Assembly: GCF_022669055.1 (NCBI RefSeq)
Contig: NZ_JAJMLW010000002.1
Location: 434,001-498,000 of the forward strand
Direction: 5' to 3'
Source of the DNA: Adlercreutzia faecimuris
GTDB taxonomy: Bacteria; Actinomycetota; Coriobacteriia; Coriobacteriales; Eggerthellaceae
Length of the DNA: 64,000 nt
Shown here: positions 33,859 to 41,137 of the stretch, piece after piece
Position numbering within the stretch: position 1 is the first letter of the stretch
How the letters are laid out: the number at the start of each line of letters is the position of its first letter
The notes under the pieces: model-generated
What the model was told of the DNA's origin: nothing
Databases searched by the model: none
The model's input: the letters and a program-made list of their open reading frames with translations, nothing else
Position numbers and translations under genes: made by a program

Positions 33859-34626
33859 ATGGATGTGACGCTCATCGAATTCAGCCCCACCGGAGGTACC
33901 GGGAAGGCAGCCCGGGCCCTGGCCGAGGGCCTGGGGCCCGTGACCGCTCGCATAGACCTGGCCGACCGCTCGACGGACTTCGCCTCCGCCGCCGTCGATC
34001 CCGGCACCGTCGCGGTGGTGGCCGTGCCGTCTTTCGGCGGCCGCGTGCCGGCGCTGGCAGCCGAGCGGCTCGCCGCCATCGATGGCGCCGGCGCGGCGGG
34101 CATCGCGGTGGCGGTTTACGGGGATCGGGCCTACGAGGACACGCTTGTGGAGCTTGTCGACCTCTGCCAAGCCGCCGGCCTGCGACCCGTCGCCACGCTG
34201 GCGGCGCTGGCCCAACACTCCATCCTGCCCCAGTACGCCGCCGGGCGCCCCGACGCCGACGACCTCGCATGCCTGGCCGACGCAGCGCGCGCCATCGCCG
34301 CCAAACTGGCCGACGGCGACGACGCGGTGCCCTCCGTGCCGGGTAGCCGCCCCTACAAGAAGGCGGGCGCTGCGTCCCTCGTTCCCAAGGCGGGGAGCGC
34401 CTGCGACGGATGCGGGCTCTGCGCCGCGCGCTGCCCAGCGGGCGCCATCGACGCGAAGAGCTGCCGCACCGCCGACAAGGCCCTCTGCATCGGCTGCATG
34501 CGCTGCGTGCGCGACTGCCCCTGCCAGGCCCGCTCGGTGAGCGGTCTCATGACACGCCTGGCCGCCCTGGCCATCAAGGGCGAGTGCGCCAAGCCCAAGG
34601 CCGTCGAGCTGTTCCTTGAGCCCTAG
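33859..34626 (+). CDS. EFR1-family flavodoxin-ferredoxin fusion
   Basis: A 255-residue electron carrier. The N-terminal flavodoxin-like domain (about 1-165) has the FMN phosphate loop FSPTGGTGKAA at residues 8-18. The C-terminal ferredoxin domain carries CDGCGLCAARCPAGAID and CIGCMRCVRDCPCQARS, two 4Fe-4S clusters. It probably passes electrons between flavin- and Fe-S-dependent enzymes in the cytoplasm. GAAGGAGA stands six bases before ATG 33859. It is alone after the IS3 relic. Confidence 0.88.
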   Translation: MDVTLIEFSPTGGTGKAARALAEGLGPVTARIDLADRSTDFASAAVDPGTVAVVAVPSFGGRVPALAAERLAAIDGAGAAGIAVAVYGDRAYEDTLVELVDLCQAAGLRPVATLAALAQHSILPQYAAGRPDADDLACLADAARAIAAKLADGDDAVPSVPGSRPYKKAGAASLVPKAGSACDGCGLCAARCPAGAIDAKSCRTADKALCIGCMRCVRDCPCQARSVSGLMTRLAALAIKGECAKPKAVELFLEP

Positions 34627-34662
34627 GGGCGGCCGTCGGAAGACTGATTGAGACCCCGCAAC

Positions 34663-34734
34663 CATCCGCGCCTACCCCCTCGACTCCATCCCGCTGGACG
34701 GCGGGGCGGTGGTGAAGGTGCCCGCCACCCTGTA
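34663..34734 (+). pseudogene. 3' fragment of a second bile salt hydrolase gene
   Basis: The 72 bases encode IRAYPLDSIPLDGGAVVKVP and ATL-stop, nearly identical to the end of the intact bsh gene at 29812-29883 (IRAYPLDSVPLDGGVVVKVP). No other BSH sequence precedes it; the EFR1 gene ends just upstream. It is a relic of a duplicated gene or of recombination at bsh ends. Confidence 0.85.
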
Positions 34735-34887
34735 GCACTCGCACGGAGCCCATGGAGCAGGGGCAGGGCGAGGTTCCTCCCCCTGCGGCAACTGCCCCGC
34801 AGACCCTGTGCGCATTCGCCGAAGAGACTGCTAGAATTCGCATGGAGGAGGGTGTTTCCGACGCACGGCGGCAGCAAGGGGGCCAAC

Positions 34888-35505
34888 ATGGGATCGTTGG
34901 AGAACAAGATCGCCATCATCAGGGCCATGGATGAGCTCATGGCGGAGCACTCGCTCGAGGAGATACGCACCGTCGACATCTGCGCCCACGCCGGCGTGTC
35001 CCGCCAGACCTTCTACCGCAACTTCAGCGATAAGTACCAAGCTGCCATCTGGTTCATGGAGGAGGGCGCCTGGCACTCGGTGCGCCAGATAGGCGTGACC
35101 TGCGGATGGAAGACAGGCCATCGCCGCCTGTTCTCCTTCGTGGCGGGCAACCGCCGCTTCATCAAGCGCTTCTTCCAGATGAACGGATCGAGCGCCCTCG
35201 GCAAGACCCTCATGGAGAAGACCATCGAGCAGAACTTCGTGGAGCACTATTGCGAGCAGTACGCCGCAGCCACCGGCCGCGAGCCTGACGGACGCGTGGA
35301 GTTTCAGATCAAGGCCTTCGCCAAGATGAGCATCGAGTGCATAAAGGAATGGCAGTCCGATCCGCACCCCGACCAGTCGGAGGAGTACATCGACGCCTTC
35401 CTCTCCGCCGTGCCGAGAGACCTCTTCGAGGCCCTCGACATCGAAGACAAGCCCTCGGACGCCTCCATCGCCTTCCCCCTCTCCACCCTCGTCGCGGGCT
35501 ACTAG
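34888..35505 (+). CDS. TetR-family regulator
   Basis: A 205-residue repressor with the N-terminal HTH AEHSLEEIRTVDICAHAGVS / RQTFYRNFSDKYQA and a helical ligand domain of the TetR_C type often found with DhaS/AcrR-like proteins. The start is ATG 34888 with AAGGGGG upstream. It lies 185 bases ahead of, and in the same direction as, the second molybdoenzyme operon and ends in a strong terminator, so it is a separate unit that may control that operon. Confidence 0.88.
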   Translation: MGSLENKIAIIRAMDELMAEHSLEEIRTVDICAHAGVSRQTFYRNFSDKYQAAIWFMEEGAWHSVRQIGVTCGWKTGHRRLFSFVAGNRRFIKRFFQMNGSSALGKTLMEKTIEQNFVEHYCEQYAAATGREPDGRVEFQIKAFAKMSIECIKEWQSDPHPDQSEEYIDAFLSAVPRDLFEALDIEDKPSDASIAFPLSTLVAGY

Positions 35506-35521
35506 TCCTGCCCCCATGGAA

Positions 35522-35567
35522 CAGAACCCGCGCTCTGCTCCAAACATGGAGCAGAGCGCGGGTTCTG
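35522..35567 (+). terminator. Long hairpin terminator after TetR gene
   Basis: CAGAACCCGCGCTCTGCTCC pairs perfectly (20 bp) with the right arm at 35548-35567 around a six-base loop. CAGTCTTTCTG follows. It can work on both strands. Confidence 0.75.
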
Positions 35568-35690
35568 CAGTCTTTCTGTCCCCCCACCTGCCCTGAATAA
35601 TGGGTTCCAAGAGATCCGCCGGGTTCGCCCCAGCGTACGCCGGGCCCTGCGGATCGGCAGGAGAGGCATCATCTGAGACAGGAGGAGACC

Positions 35691-38096
35691 ATGGAATTCA
35701 ATGATGCTGCCGTGGAGATGCGCGACGACGTGGGAAAGCCCTGGCGCTACGAGGAGGACGGCTGCACGGTGACCCGCACCTGCGTATGGTCGGCCCCGGG
35801 CTGCCACCCGGTGGGCTGCGGCCTGAAGGTCTACGTCAAGGACGGCGAGGTCGTCAAGGTGGAGGGCGATGAGAACCACCCGGTGACCAAGGGCCGCCTG
35901 TGCGTGCGCTGCCTGGCCATGAAGGACTTCCTGTACCATCCTGACCGCATTATCTATCCCATGAAGCGCGACCGCGCCGACCGCGGCAAGGACAAGTGGG
36001 AGCGCTGCAGCTGGGATGAGGCCATCGCCATCATTAAGAAGAACTACGACGAGGTGAAGGAGAACTACGGCGTCGAGTCCATGGTCGCCTTCATGGGCAC
36101 GGGCCGCCAGGGCAACATCGGCGCGACGGGAGCCCACCGCGTGCTCGGCTCGCCCAACGGCTGCTATCCGCTGAGCGGCTTCTCGTGCTACGGCCCGCGC
36201 GTCTCCATCACCATGGACGTCGTGGGCTCCTCCTACCCCGAGATCGACTACGCAGGCGGCCTGCCGGGCGGCTATGACGATCCGGCCTACCAGATCCCCG
36301 AGATCATCATCCAGTGGGGCAAGGAGCCCATCTACTCCAGCCCCGACGGCCTCTTCGGCCACTCCATCATCGACCTGATGAAGCGCGGGGCCAAGCTCAT
36401 CAACATCAACCCCCGCATCACCTGGACCGGCTCGCGCGCCATTCTGAACGTGCAGCTGCGCCCCGGCACCGACGCGGCGCTGGCCATGGCCATGCTCAAC
36501 GTCATCATCAGCGAGAACCTCTACGACCAGGACTTCGTGGAGCGCTGGTGCTACGGGTTCGAGCAGCTGGCCGAGCGCGTGGCCGAGATGCCGCCCGAGA
36601 AGGCGGCTGAGATCTGCTGCGTGCCGGCCGAGCAGATCTACCGCGCGGCCCGGCTCTACGCCAACGCCAAGCCGGCCTCCATCGCCTGGGGCGTCTCCAT
36701 CGACCAGAGCCCCAACGGGGCCCAGGCGGGCCAGGCCATCCTTGCGCTCATGTCCATCACCGGCAACATGGACGTGCCGGGCGGCCAGGTGCTCGTCGAC
36801 ATGACCGCCGGCGACGGCGGCATGCAGGAGGACATCGACTCGGTCGGCTGGCCCGAGATGAAGCAGGAGCTCAAGGACGCCATCATCGGCCGCGAGGAGT
36901 TCCCCTTCTACACCGGCGGCCTCAAGATGTCGCAGGCCGACCGCCAGCTCGACGCGCTCGAGACGGGCAAGCCCTACGCCATCCACTTCTGCTGGCTGGG
37001 CGAGACCAACCTCATCGCCCCCACCTGCTCGGCCCAGCCCAAGCGTTGGTACGACGCCCTGCGCAAGGTCGACTTCAACTTCGCCACCGACACGTGGATG
37101 ACCCCCACCATCCAGGGCTGCTGCGACGTGGTGCTGCCGCTTGCCTCCTCCCTTGAGATGGAGACCATCGTCCCCACCCACTACGGCGGCTCGCCCAACT
37201 ACGTGGGCGCGCTCAACAAGTGCGTGAAGTGCGGCGAGGCCGTGCCTGAGTGGGAGCTCTACCGCATCCTCGGCCTGGCCCTCAACCCCGAGGCCTGGGA
37301 GAACCGCGAGAAGGACTTCAAGGAGTTCTACGACATCGCCATGATGCGCGCCTACGACTTCGACTACGACGAGGTCCAGAAGAAGGTGGTCATCCAGCGC
37401 GACGTCTCCTATCGCAAGTACGAGACCGGCAAGCTGCGGCCGGACGGTGCCAAGGGATTCAACACCTCCACGGGCCGCATCCAGCTCTACAGCCCCATGT
37501 TCGAGGCGGTCGGCGAGGATCCCCTGCCCTACTACTTCGAGGCTCCCACCACGCCCGTCTCCACTCCCGACCTGGCGAAGGACTATCCGCTGACCATGAT
37601 GACCGGCGCACGCGAGATAGGCTACTTCCACTCCGAGGGCCGTCAGATCGAGAAGCTGCGCGACCTGTGCCCCGACCCGCTCGTGGAGCTGAACCCCGTC
37701 GACGCCGACGAGCACGGCATCAAGGAAGGCGACTGGGTGCGCATCGAGAATCCCTGGGGCGTGTGCTTCCTCAGGGCGAAGATCACCCCCATCATCAAGG
37801 AGGGCTACATCCAGGCCCAGCACGGCTGGTGGTTCCCCGAGGAAGACGCGGAGGCCCCGCACCTCTACGGCGTGTGGAAGTCCAACATCAACACGCTGAT
37901 CCCCCACTCCCGCATGGGCAAGCTGGGATTCGGCGCGCCGTTCAGAACCACCCTCGTCAAGATCTCCAAGGCGAGCGAGGAAGACCTCGTCGAGGCCGAC
38001 CGCTATGGCCTGGAGGGCGCCGACGGCAAGCCCCTCGACCACACCGACAACTTCTTCCGCATCGACGACCCGTCGCTCGATCCGGCGGCCTGCTAG
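35691..38096 (+). CDS. Molybdopterin (bis-MGD) oxidoreductase, transhydroxylase/catechol-dehydroxylase-like
   Basis: An 801-residue DMSO-reductase superfamily enzyme. The N-terminal Fe-S site is of the CVWSAPGCHPVGC type (residues 29-41) with GRLCVRCLA closing it; this CxxxxxxCHxxxC pattern is characteristic of the acetylene hydratase, pyrogallol transhydroxylase and catechol dehydroxylase branch. Cofactor-binding segments include VAFMGTGRQGNIGATGAHRV, IIQWGKEPIYS, KLININPR and, near the end, PLTMMTGAREIGYFHSEGRQ. No Tat signal is present, so it is cytoplasmic. An Fe-S subunit, a zinc-ribbon protein and a four-helix membrane protein follow in the same operon. The substrate (an aromatic polyol is plausible) is inferred from the family only. 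CAGGAGGAG precedes ATG 35691. Confidence 0.88.
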   Translation: MEFNDAAVEMRDDVGKPWRYEEDGCTVTRTCVWSAPGCHPVGCGLKVYVKDGEVVKVEGDENHPVTKGRLCVRCLAMKDFLYHPDRIIYPMKRDRADRGKDKWERCSWDEAIAIIKKNYDEVKENYGVESMVAFMGTGRQGNIGATGAHRVLGSPNGCYPLSGFSCYGPRVSITMDVVGSSYPEIDYAGGLPGGYDDPAYQIPEIIIQWGKEPIYSSPDGLFGHSIIDLMKRGAKLININPRITWTGSRAILNVQLRPGTDAALAMAMLNVIISENLYDQDFVERWCYGFEQLAERVAEMPPEKAAEICCVPAEQIYRAARLYANAKPASIAWGVSIDQSPNGAQAGQAILALMSITGNMDVPGGQVLVDMTAGDGGMQEDIDSVGWPEMKQELKDAIIGREEFPFYTGGLKMSQADRQLDALETGKPYAIHFCWLGETNLIAPTCSAQPKRWYDALRKVDFNFATDTWMTPTIQGCCDVVLPLASSLEMETIVPTHYGGSPNYVGALNKCVKCGEAVPEWELYRILGLALNPEAWENREKDFKEFYDIAMMRAYDFDYDEVQKKVVIQRDVSYRKYETGKLRPDGAKGFNTSTGRIQLYSPMFEAVGEDPLPYYFEAPTTPVSTPDLAKDYPLTMMTGAREIGYFHSEGRQIEKLRDLCPDPLVELNPVDADEHGIKEGDWVRIENPWGVCFLRAKITPIIKEGYIQAQHGWWFPEEDAEAPHLYGVWKSNINTLIPHSRMGKLGFGAPFRTTLVKISKASEEDLVEADRYGLEGADGKPLDHTDNFFRIDDPSLDPAAC

Positions 38097-38110
38097 AAAG
38101 GATGGGAACC

Positions 38111-38446
38111 ATGAGCCAGTACGGACTCCTCATCGACTACGAGTACTGCACCAACTGCCATTCCTGCGAGGTGGCCTGCGAGGAAGCCCACGACTTCCCG
38201 CCCAAGGCGCGCGGCATCCGGGTCTTCGAGGACGGCCCGTTCGAGTACGGCGACAGCCAGTGGAACTGGAACTACATCCCCACGCCCTCTAACCGCTGCG
38301 ACCTGTGCGCCCAGCGGGTCACCAACCACCAGCAGCCGGCCTGCGTGCACCATTGCCTGGCACAGGTCATGAAGTTCGGCCGCATCGACGATCTGGTGGA
38401 GGACTTCAAGGCCAAGCCGCGCCAGGTCCTCTGGATGCCCAACTAG
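38111..38446 (+). CDS. 4Fe-4S dicluster subunit of second molybdoenzyme
   Basis: A 111-residue electron-transfer partner. Cys motifs: CTNCHSCEVAC near residue 13, CDLCAQR near residue 64 and CVHHCLAQ near residue 80. That gives two [4Fe-4S] clusters. The family is the short cytoplasmic Fe-S protein found with dehydroxylase-type molybdoenzymes. It starts 15 bases after the catalytic gene (AAAGGATGG upstream). Confidence 0.9.
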   Translation: MSQYGLLIDYEYCTNCHSCEVACEEAHDFPPKARGIRVFEDGPFEYGDSQWNWNYIPTPSNRCDLCAQRVTNHQQPACVHHCLAQVMKFGRIDDLVEDFKAKPRQVLWMPN

Positions 38447-38468
38447 CAGACGGGAAAGGGAGGCGAGA

Positions 38469-38747
38469 ATGTGCGGCTATGCCTGCATAGGATGCGGGAG
38501 GTGCGGCAAGAAGCCCGACCGAATTCTGCCTCCCTTCCGCTGCCCAGCCTGCGGCGGCCCGGTCGAGGCCGGCGCCAACGCCTGCCCGGCCTGCGGCCTC
38601 TCCCTCGTGCCCGGCGAACCGCTGGGAGTCAGGCGAGGGACGCTCAGGGACGGGCAAACCGAGGCGGGGGACGACGCGGTTGCCTCGTCCCCCGCGCGAC
38701 AAAGGAGGGAACCATGTTCAAAGGACCCCAAGGGTTCGGAAGGATGA
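38469..38747 (+). CDS. Small zinc-ribbon protein
   Basis: A 92-residue Cys-rich protein. The N-terminus MCGYACIGCGRCGKKP has four Cys that could bind a metal or Fe-S cluster, and RCPACGGPVEAG / NACPACGLSLVPGE is a classical zinc ribbon. The C-terminal third is low-complexity. It overlaps the next gene start by 34 bases. It may be an assembly or electron-transfer helper of the molybdoenzyme complex, inferred from position only. Confidence 0.7.
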   Translation: MCGYACIGCGRCGKKPDRILPPFRCPACGGPVEAGANACPACGLSLVPGEPLGVRRGTLRDGQTEAGDDAVASSPARQRREPCSKDPKGSEG

Positions 38748-39211
38748 TGAACATCCTGATGTGCGCGATCATGTGCGCCGTGCTCAGCATCGCCATCCCC
38801 CTCATCATCGAGGGAGCCACCGGCGCCCAGGGGCTGCTCAACCCCATAGGCTTCGTCCAGAGCTTCGTGCTGAGCTTCTGCATAGCCTATCCCTTCGGCG
38901 ATCTCGTGCCCGCCGTCGCCTGGGGCGGCACCCTGGCGGCGCGGATGGGCGCGAGCGGCCCGGTCGCCTACCTTATCCAGTGCGTCGTGACGGCCGTGCT
39001 GCTCATTACCTGCATCGCCTTCACGGTGTCGTTCGTCAACAACATCGCAACGCCCGGCGGCATGGGTGCCGTCACGGGATTCTTCGCCATGATCTGGCCC
39101 GGCGCGCTCGGCTTCGGCTTCCTGGCCATCTTGCTCACGCTCGGCCCCTGCATGAAGGTCGCCGCCAAGGCAACGGGCTTCGACCCCGCCGCTGCGGCCG
39201 CGGCCGCCTAG
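38714..39211 (+). CDS. Four-helix integral membrane protein of molybdoenzyme operon
   Basis: A 165-residue protein with four membrane helices: MNILMCAIMCAVLSIAIPLI, FVLSFCIAYPFGDLVPAVAW, LIQCVVTAVLLITCIAFTVS and AMIWPGALGFGFLAILLTLG. It ends in a poly-Ala tail. No haem-ligand His or transporter signature is seen. It may anchor the oxidoreductase or transport its substrate. It starts at ATG 38714 with AAAGGAGG upstream, inside the end of the zinc-ribbon gene. Confidence 0.75.
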   Translation: MFKGPQGFGRMMNILMCAIMCAVLSIAIPLIIEGATGAQGLLNPIGFVQSFVLSFCIAYPFGDLVPAVAWGGTLAARMGASGPVAYLIQCVVTAVLLITCIAFTVSFVNNIATPGGMGAVTGFFAMIWPGALGFGFLAILLTLGPCMKVAAKATGFDPAAAAAAA

Positions 39212-39280
39212 GGATAGACGCGCGGCCCGGCCCAAGGAGGGCGATCCGGCCGCGAAGATCCGAGAGAAGGGATGCACCCC

Positions 39281-39496
39281 ATGTGCTTCAGACCTGCCGC
39301 CGTATCGGCGGATCGACCCTGCCCGTCCTGCGGCGCCACCTGCGCGCCAGGGCTTTCCGCCTGCCCGTCCTGCGGCGCCGAGCTGCCGGCTGGCGCCGCG
39401 CCGGGGATGCCCGCGGCGCCCGGCGCGCCCGGAGTATCCGCGGCGCCGGGCGTTCCAAGCGCGCCCGCGGCCCCAAAGGCCCCCGGCGAGCGCTAA
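39281..39496 (+). CDS. Small zinc-ribbon protein with Pro/Ala tail
   Basis: A 71-residue protein with MCFRPAA at its start, CPSCGATC and CPSCGAELP motifs (two CxxC pairs, one zinc ribbon) and a Gly/Ala/Pro repeat tail (APGxPxAPGAPG). AGAAGGGA precedes it; an in-frame ATG at 39272 is the other possible start. It resembles the zinc-ribbon protein encoded three genes earlier, so the operon carries two such proteins around the membrane protein. Confidence 0.6.
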   Translation: MCFRPAAVSADRPCPSCGATCAPGLSACPSCGAELPAGAAPGMPAAPGAPGVSAAPGVPSAPAAPKAPGER

Positions 39497-39505
39497 GACC
39501 GCAGC

Positions 39506-39557
39506 CTACGCGACGACGCCCTCCCCGCCGATCGGCGGGGAGGGCGTCGTCGCGTAG
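39506..39557. repeat. Perfect 52-bp palindrome
   Basis: A perfect palindrome without loop centred on CCGATCGG; each half starts CTACGCGACGACGCCCTCCC. It follows the last gene of the operon by nine bases. It may form a very strong terminator (no T-run) or a cruciform. Confidence 0.85.
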
Positions 39558-39590
39558 GGGAGGGCACCGAATAAGCATCGACGCTCTCTT

Positions 39591-39626
39591 CTCCGGTTTA
39601 TTGCCGGTAGCGGCAATAAACCGGAG
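39591..39626. repeat. 16-bp inverted repeat with GTAG loop
   Basis: CTCCGGTTTATTGCCG-GTAG-CGGCAATAAACCGGAG is a perfect stem-loop. It lies between the 52-bp palindrome and a small HTH relic and could be an operator of the latter. Confidence 0.8.
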
Positions 39627-39658
39627 GTCTCCTACGCCGTTCCCGTAGTTTCTTGCCG

Positions 39659-39799
39659 ATGGGGCGCCTTTCCGTTTCCGAGATTGTCGAAGCCTGGGGC
39701 CTGTCCGAGCAGAGCGTTCGGAGCTACCCCGCCAGGTGCCGTCAGGCGGGCGACGGGGCTAGTCGTCGAGCTCGTCTTCGAGGCGGCGGCGGTTCTTGA
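39659..39799 (+). pseudogene. Small HTH (excisionase-like) protein remnant
   Basis: The first 32 codons read MGRLSVSEIVEAWGLSEQSV and RSYPARCRQAGD, the HTH domain of a small excisionase-like protein found in Coriobacteriia toxin or regulatory loci. After that the frame runs into the convergent gene and loses similarity. The normal wing/second half is missing. Confidence 0.5.
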
Positions 39800-40322
39800 T
39801 GGCGTCGCGGAACAGGGAGGCCGAGAACGCCATGGCCAGCACGAAGGCCAGCCCGAAGTAGACGATGCCGATGGCGACGTCGCCTCCCCAGGCCACGGAG
39901 GCCACGCCGACGATCTGCACCTCGGCCAGCACGCGCATCACCACGCTGAGCACGGCCACCGCAGCCCCGCACGCCAGGGACGTGAGCAGCACCAGGTCCC
40001 ACGGGACGCTGTCCACCTGGGCGAAGCGGGCGCGATCGCTCACGATGCCGCGGCGCGCCTGGAGCGCGAGCGGGATGAAGCAGGCCACCAGCAGTGCCCC
40101 CATCAGCAGGACGTTGGGGGAAACCACCCCCGCGCCGGCCACCGTGAGCAGCGGCACGTCCGCCACGCAGGCCACCTGCTCGAGCATCACCCCGTAGTAG
40201 ACGCACAGGACCACGCCCGCCAGCAGCAGGTAGTAGCCGATCCTCAGATAGCGGGCCGACTCGGCCTCCAGGCGCTCGTCCTTGGGGCCCAGGTACTCGT
40301 TCCAGCGCTTCATCAGGCTCAT
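39759..40322 (-). CDS. DUF6773-like integral membrane protein
   Basis: A 187-residue protein with four membrane helices (about residues 28-45, 60-85, 105-130, 148-170), a short basic N-terminus (MKRWNEYLGPKDERLEAES) and a charged tail ending RRRLEDELDD. This pattern, with an XRE regulator gene directly before it, matches the DUF6773-type membrane proteins of Firmicutes and Actinobacteria. The function is unknown. It starts at ATG 40322 or 40313, with GGGAGGATCTG upstream. Confidence 0.65.
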   Translation of the reverse strand: MSLMKRWNEYLGPKDERLEAESARYLRIGYYLLLAGVVLCVYYGVMLEQVACVADVPLLTVAGAGVVSPNVLLMGALLVACFIPLALQARRGIVSDRARFAQVDSVPWDLVLLTSLACGAAVAVLSVVMRVLAEVQIVGVASVAWGGDVAIGIVYFGLAFVLAMAFSASLFRDAIKNRRRLEDELDD

Positions 40323-40334
40323 CTCAGATCCTCC

Positions 40335-40535
40335 CTAATCCCAGAACAGGTCGTCGAGCGTGACGCCGAGGGCGCGGCAGATGGCGCGGCACAGCTTGAG
40401 GCTGGGGTTGTAGCGCCCCGCCTCGATGAGCCCGATGGTCTGGCGCGTGGCCCCCACCTGCTCGGCGAGCTCGGCCTGGGACAGCCCGCGCTCCATCCGC
40501 GCCGTCTTCATCCGCATGTTCTTCCCATCCGCCAA
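40335..40535 (-). CDS. XRE-family HTH regulator
   Basis: A 66-residue Cro/CI-like regulator: MRMKTARMERGLSQAELAEQ, VGATRQTIGLIEAGRYNPSL and CRAICRALGVTLDDLFWD. Twelve bases separate it from the membrane-protein gene, so they form one unit. The annotated start is TTG 40535; ATG 40517 (MRMKTAR, preceded by GGATGGGAAG) is equally possible. The promoter region has an AT-rich dyad of ATATAT boxes (40556-40586), a likely autoregulatory operator. Confidence 0.85.
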   Translation of the reverse strand: MADGKNMRMKTARMERGLSQAELAEQVGATRQTIGLIEAGRYNPSLKLCRAICRALGVTLDDLFWD

Positions 40536-40555
40536 GCCGAATTCCCTTCATGTAA

Positions 40556-40586
40556 TATATATCTGACAATTGCAAAGTATATATTG
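40556..40586. promoter_or_regulatory. AT-rich dyad upstream of XRE gene
   Basis: ATATATATCTGACAATTGCA followed by AAGTATATATT has TATATAT boxes on both sides of a CAATTG centre. AT-rich sequence is rare here. Probable operator/promoter of the minus-strand XRE-DUF6773 unit. Confidence 0.5.
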
Positions 40587-40632
40587 CATTGCGACGCTGT
40601 CAAGAGGAGGGAAAGGGGACGTTGGCGCGATG

Positions 40633-40839
40633 GGCGTGGTTCTCGGAGGCAAATTGGCCAAAATCGTCGGTTTGACGACGAGGCGGAGGCGCGCCCGCTC
40701 GCCACTCTCGGCAAAACCCCAGGTCGCGTTCCACGCTCCCGCGCCAGAGGGCGCCCAGGGTCGCCGAAACCGGGGCAAAACCGGCTCCGATCGTCGTCAA
40801 ACCGTGGATTTTGGCCAATTTAGACGCGGAAACTGCGCG
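40633..40839. repeat. ~200-bp inverted-repeat element, copy 3
   Basis: The inner arms are 40651-40680 and about 40796-40822; the left ends TTGACGACG and the right starts CGTCGTCAA. Thirty bases of arm match with two differences. The internal motif GGCAAAACCCCAGGTCGC is shared with copies 1 and 2. It is in the same orientation as copy 1, with about 75% of the arm region identical by eye. Confidence 0.85.
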
Positions 40840-41137
40840 GCAGCGCCGTGGACGAGCAGGCCGCGGCGACGCGGGCCAAGGCTCGCCGGGCAAGCTGGCG
40901 CCGCGAGCAATGCGGCAGGCACCCGGGTCGCAGGCGGGCGGGCAGACGGCCGCGCCGGCCGACCGGGCGGGCGTCAGGCGGAATCGGCCGTCGTCCGGCG
41001 CCCCTCGCGGGTCGCCGCGCGGCGCAACTGTGGGATTTGGGCGAGGGATCCGGGGCGAGCAACACGGAGTGGTAGAATTTTCGCGATTATGGTGCGCGGG
41101 GCGCGAGGACGCCGCGCGACAAGCTCGAGAGGAGCCC
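40840..41137. other. Intergenic region upstream of xpaC-telA
   Basis: About 300 GC-rich bases with no supported gene. A -10-like TAGAAT near 41085 and GAGAGGAG before ATG 41138 suggest that the promoter of the xpaC-telA unit is at its end. Confidence 0.4.
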
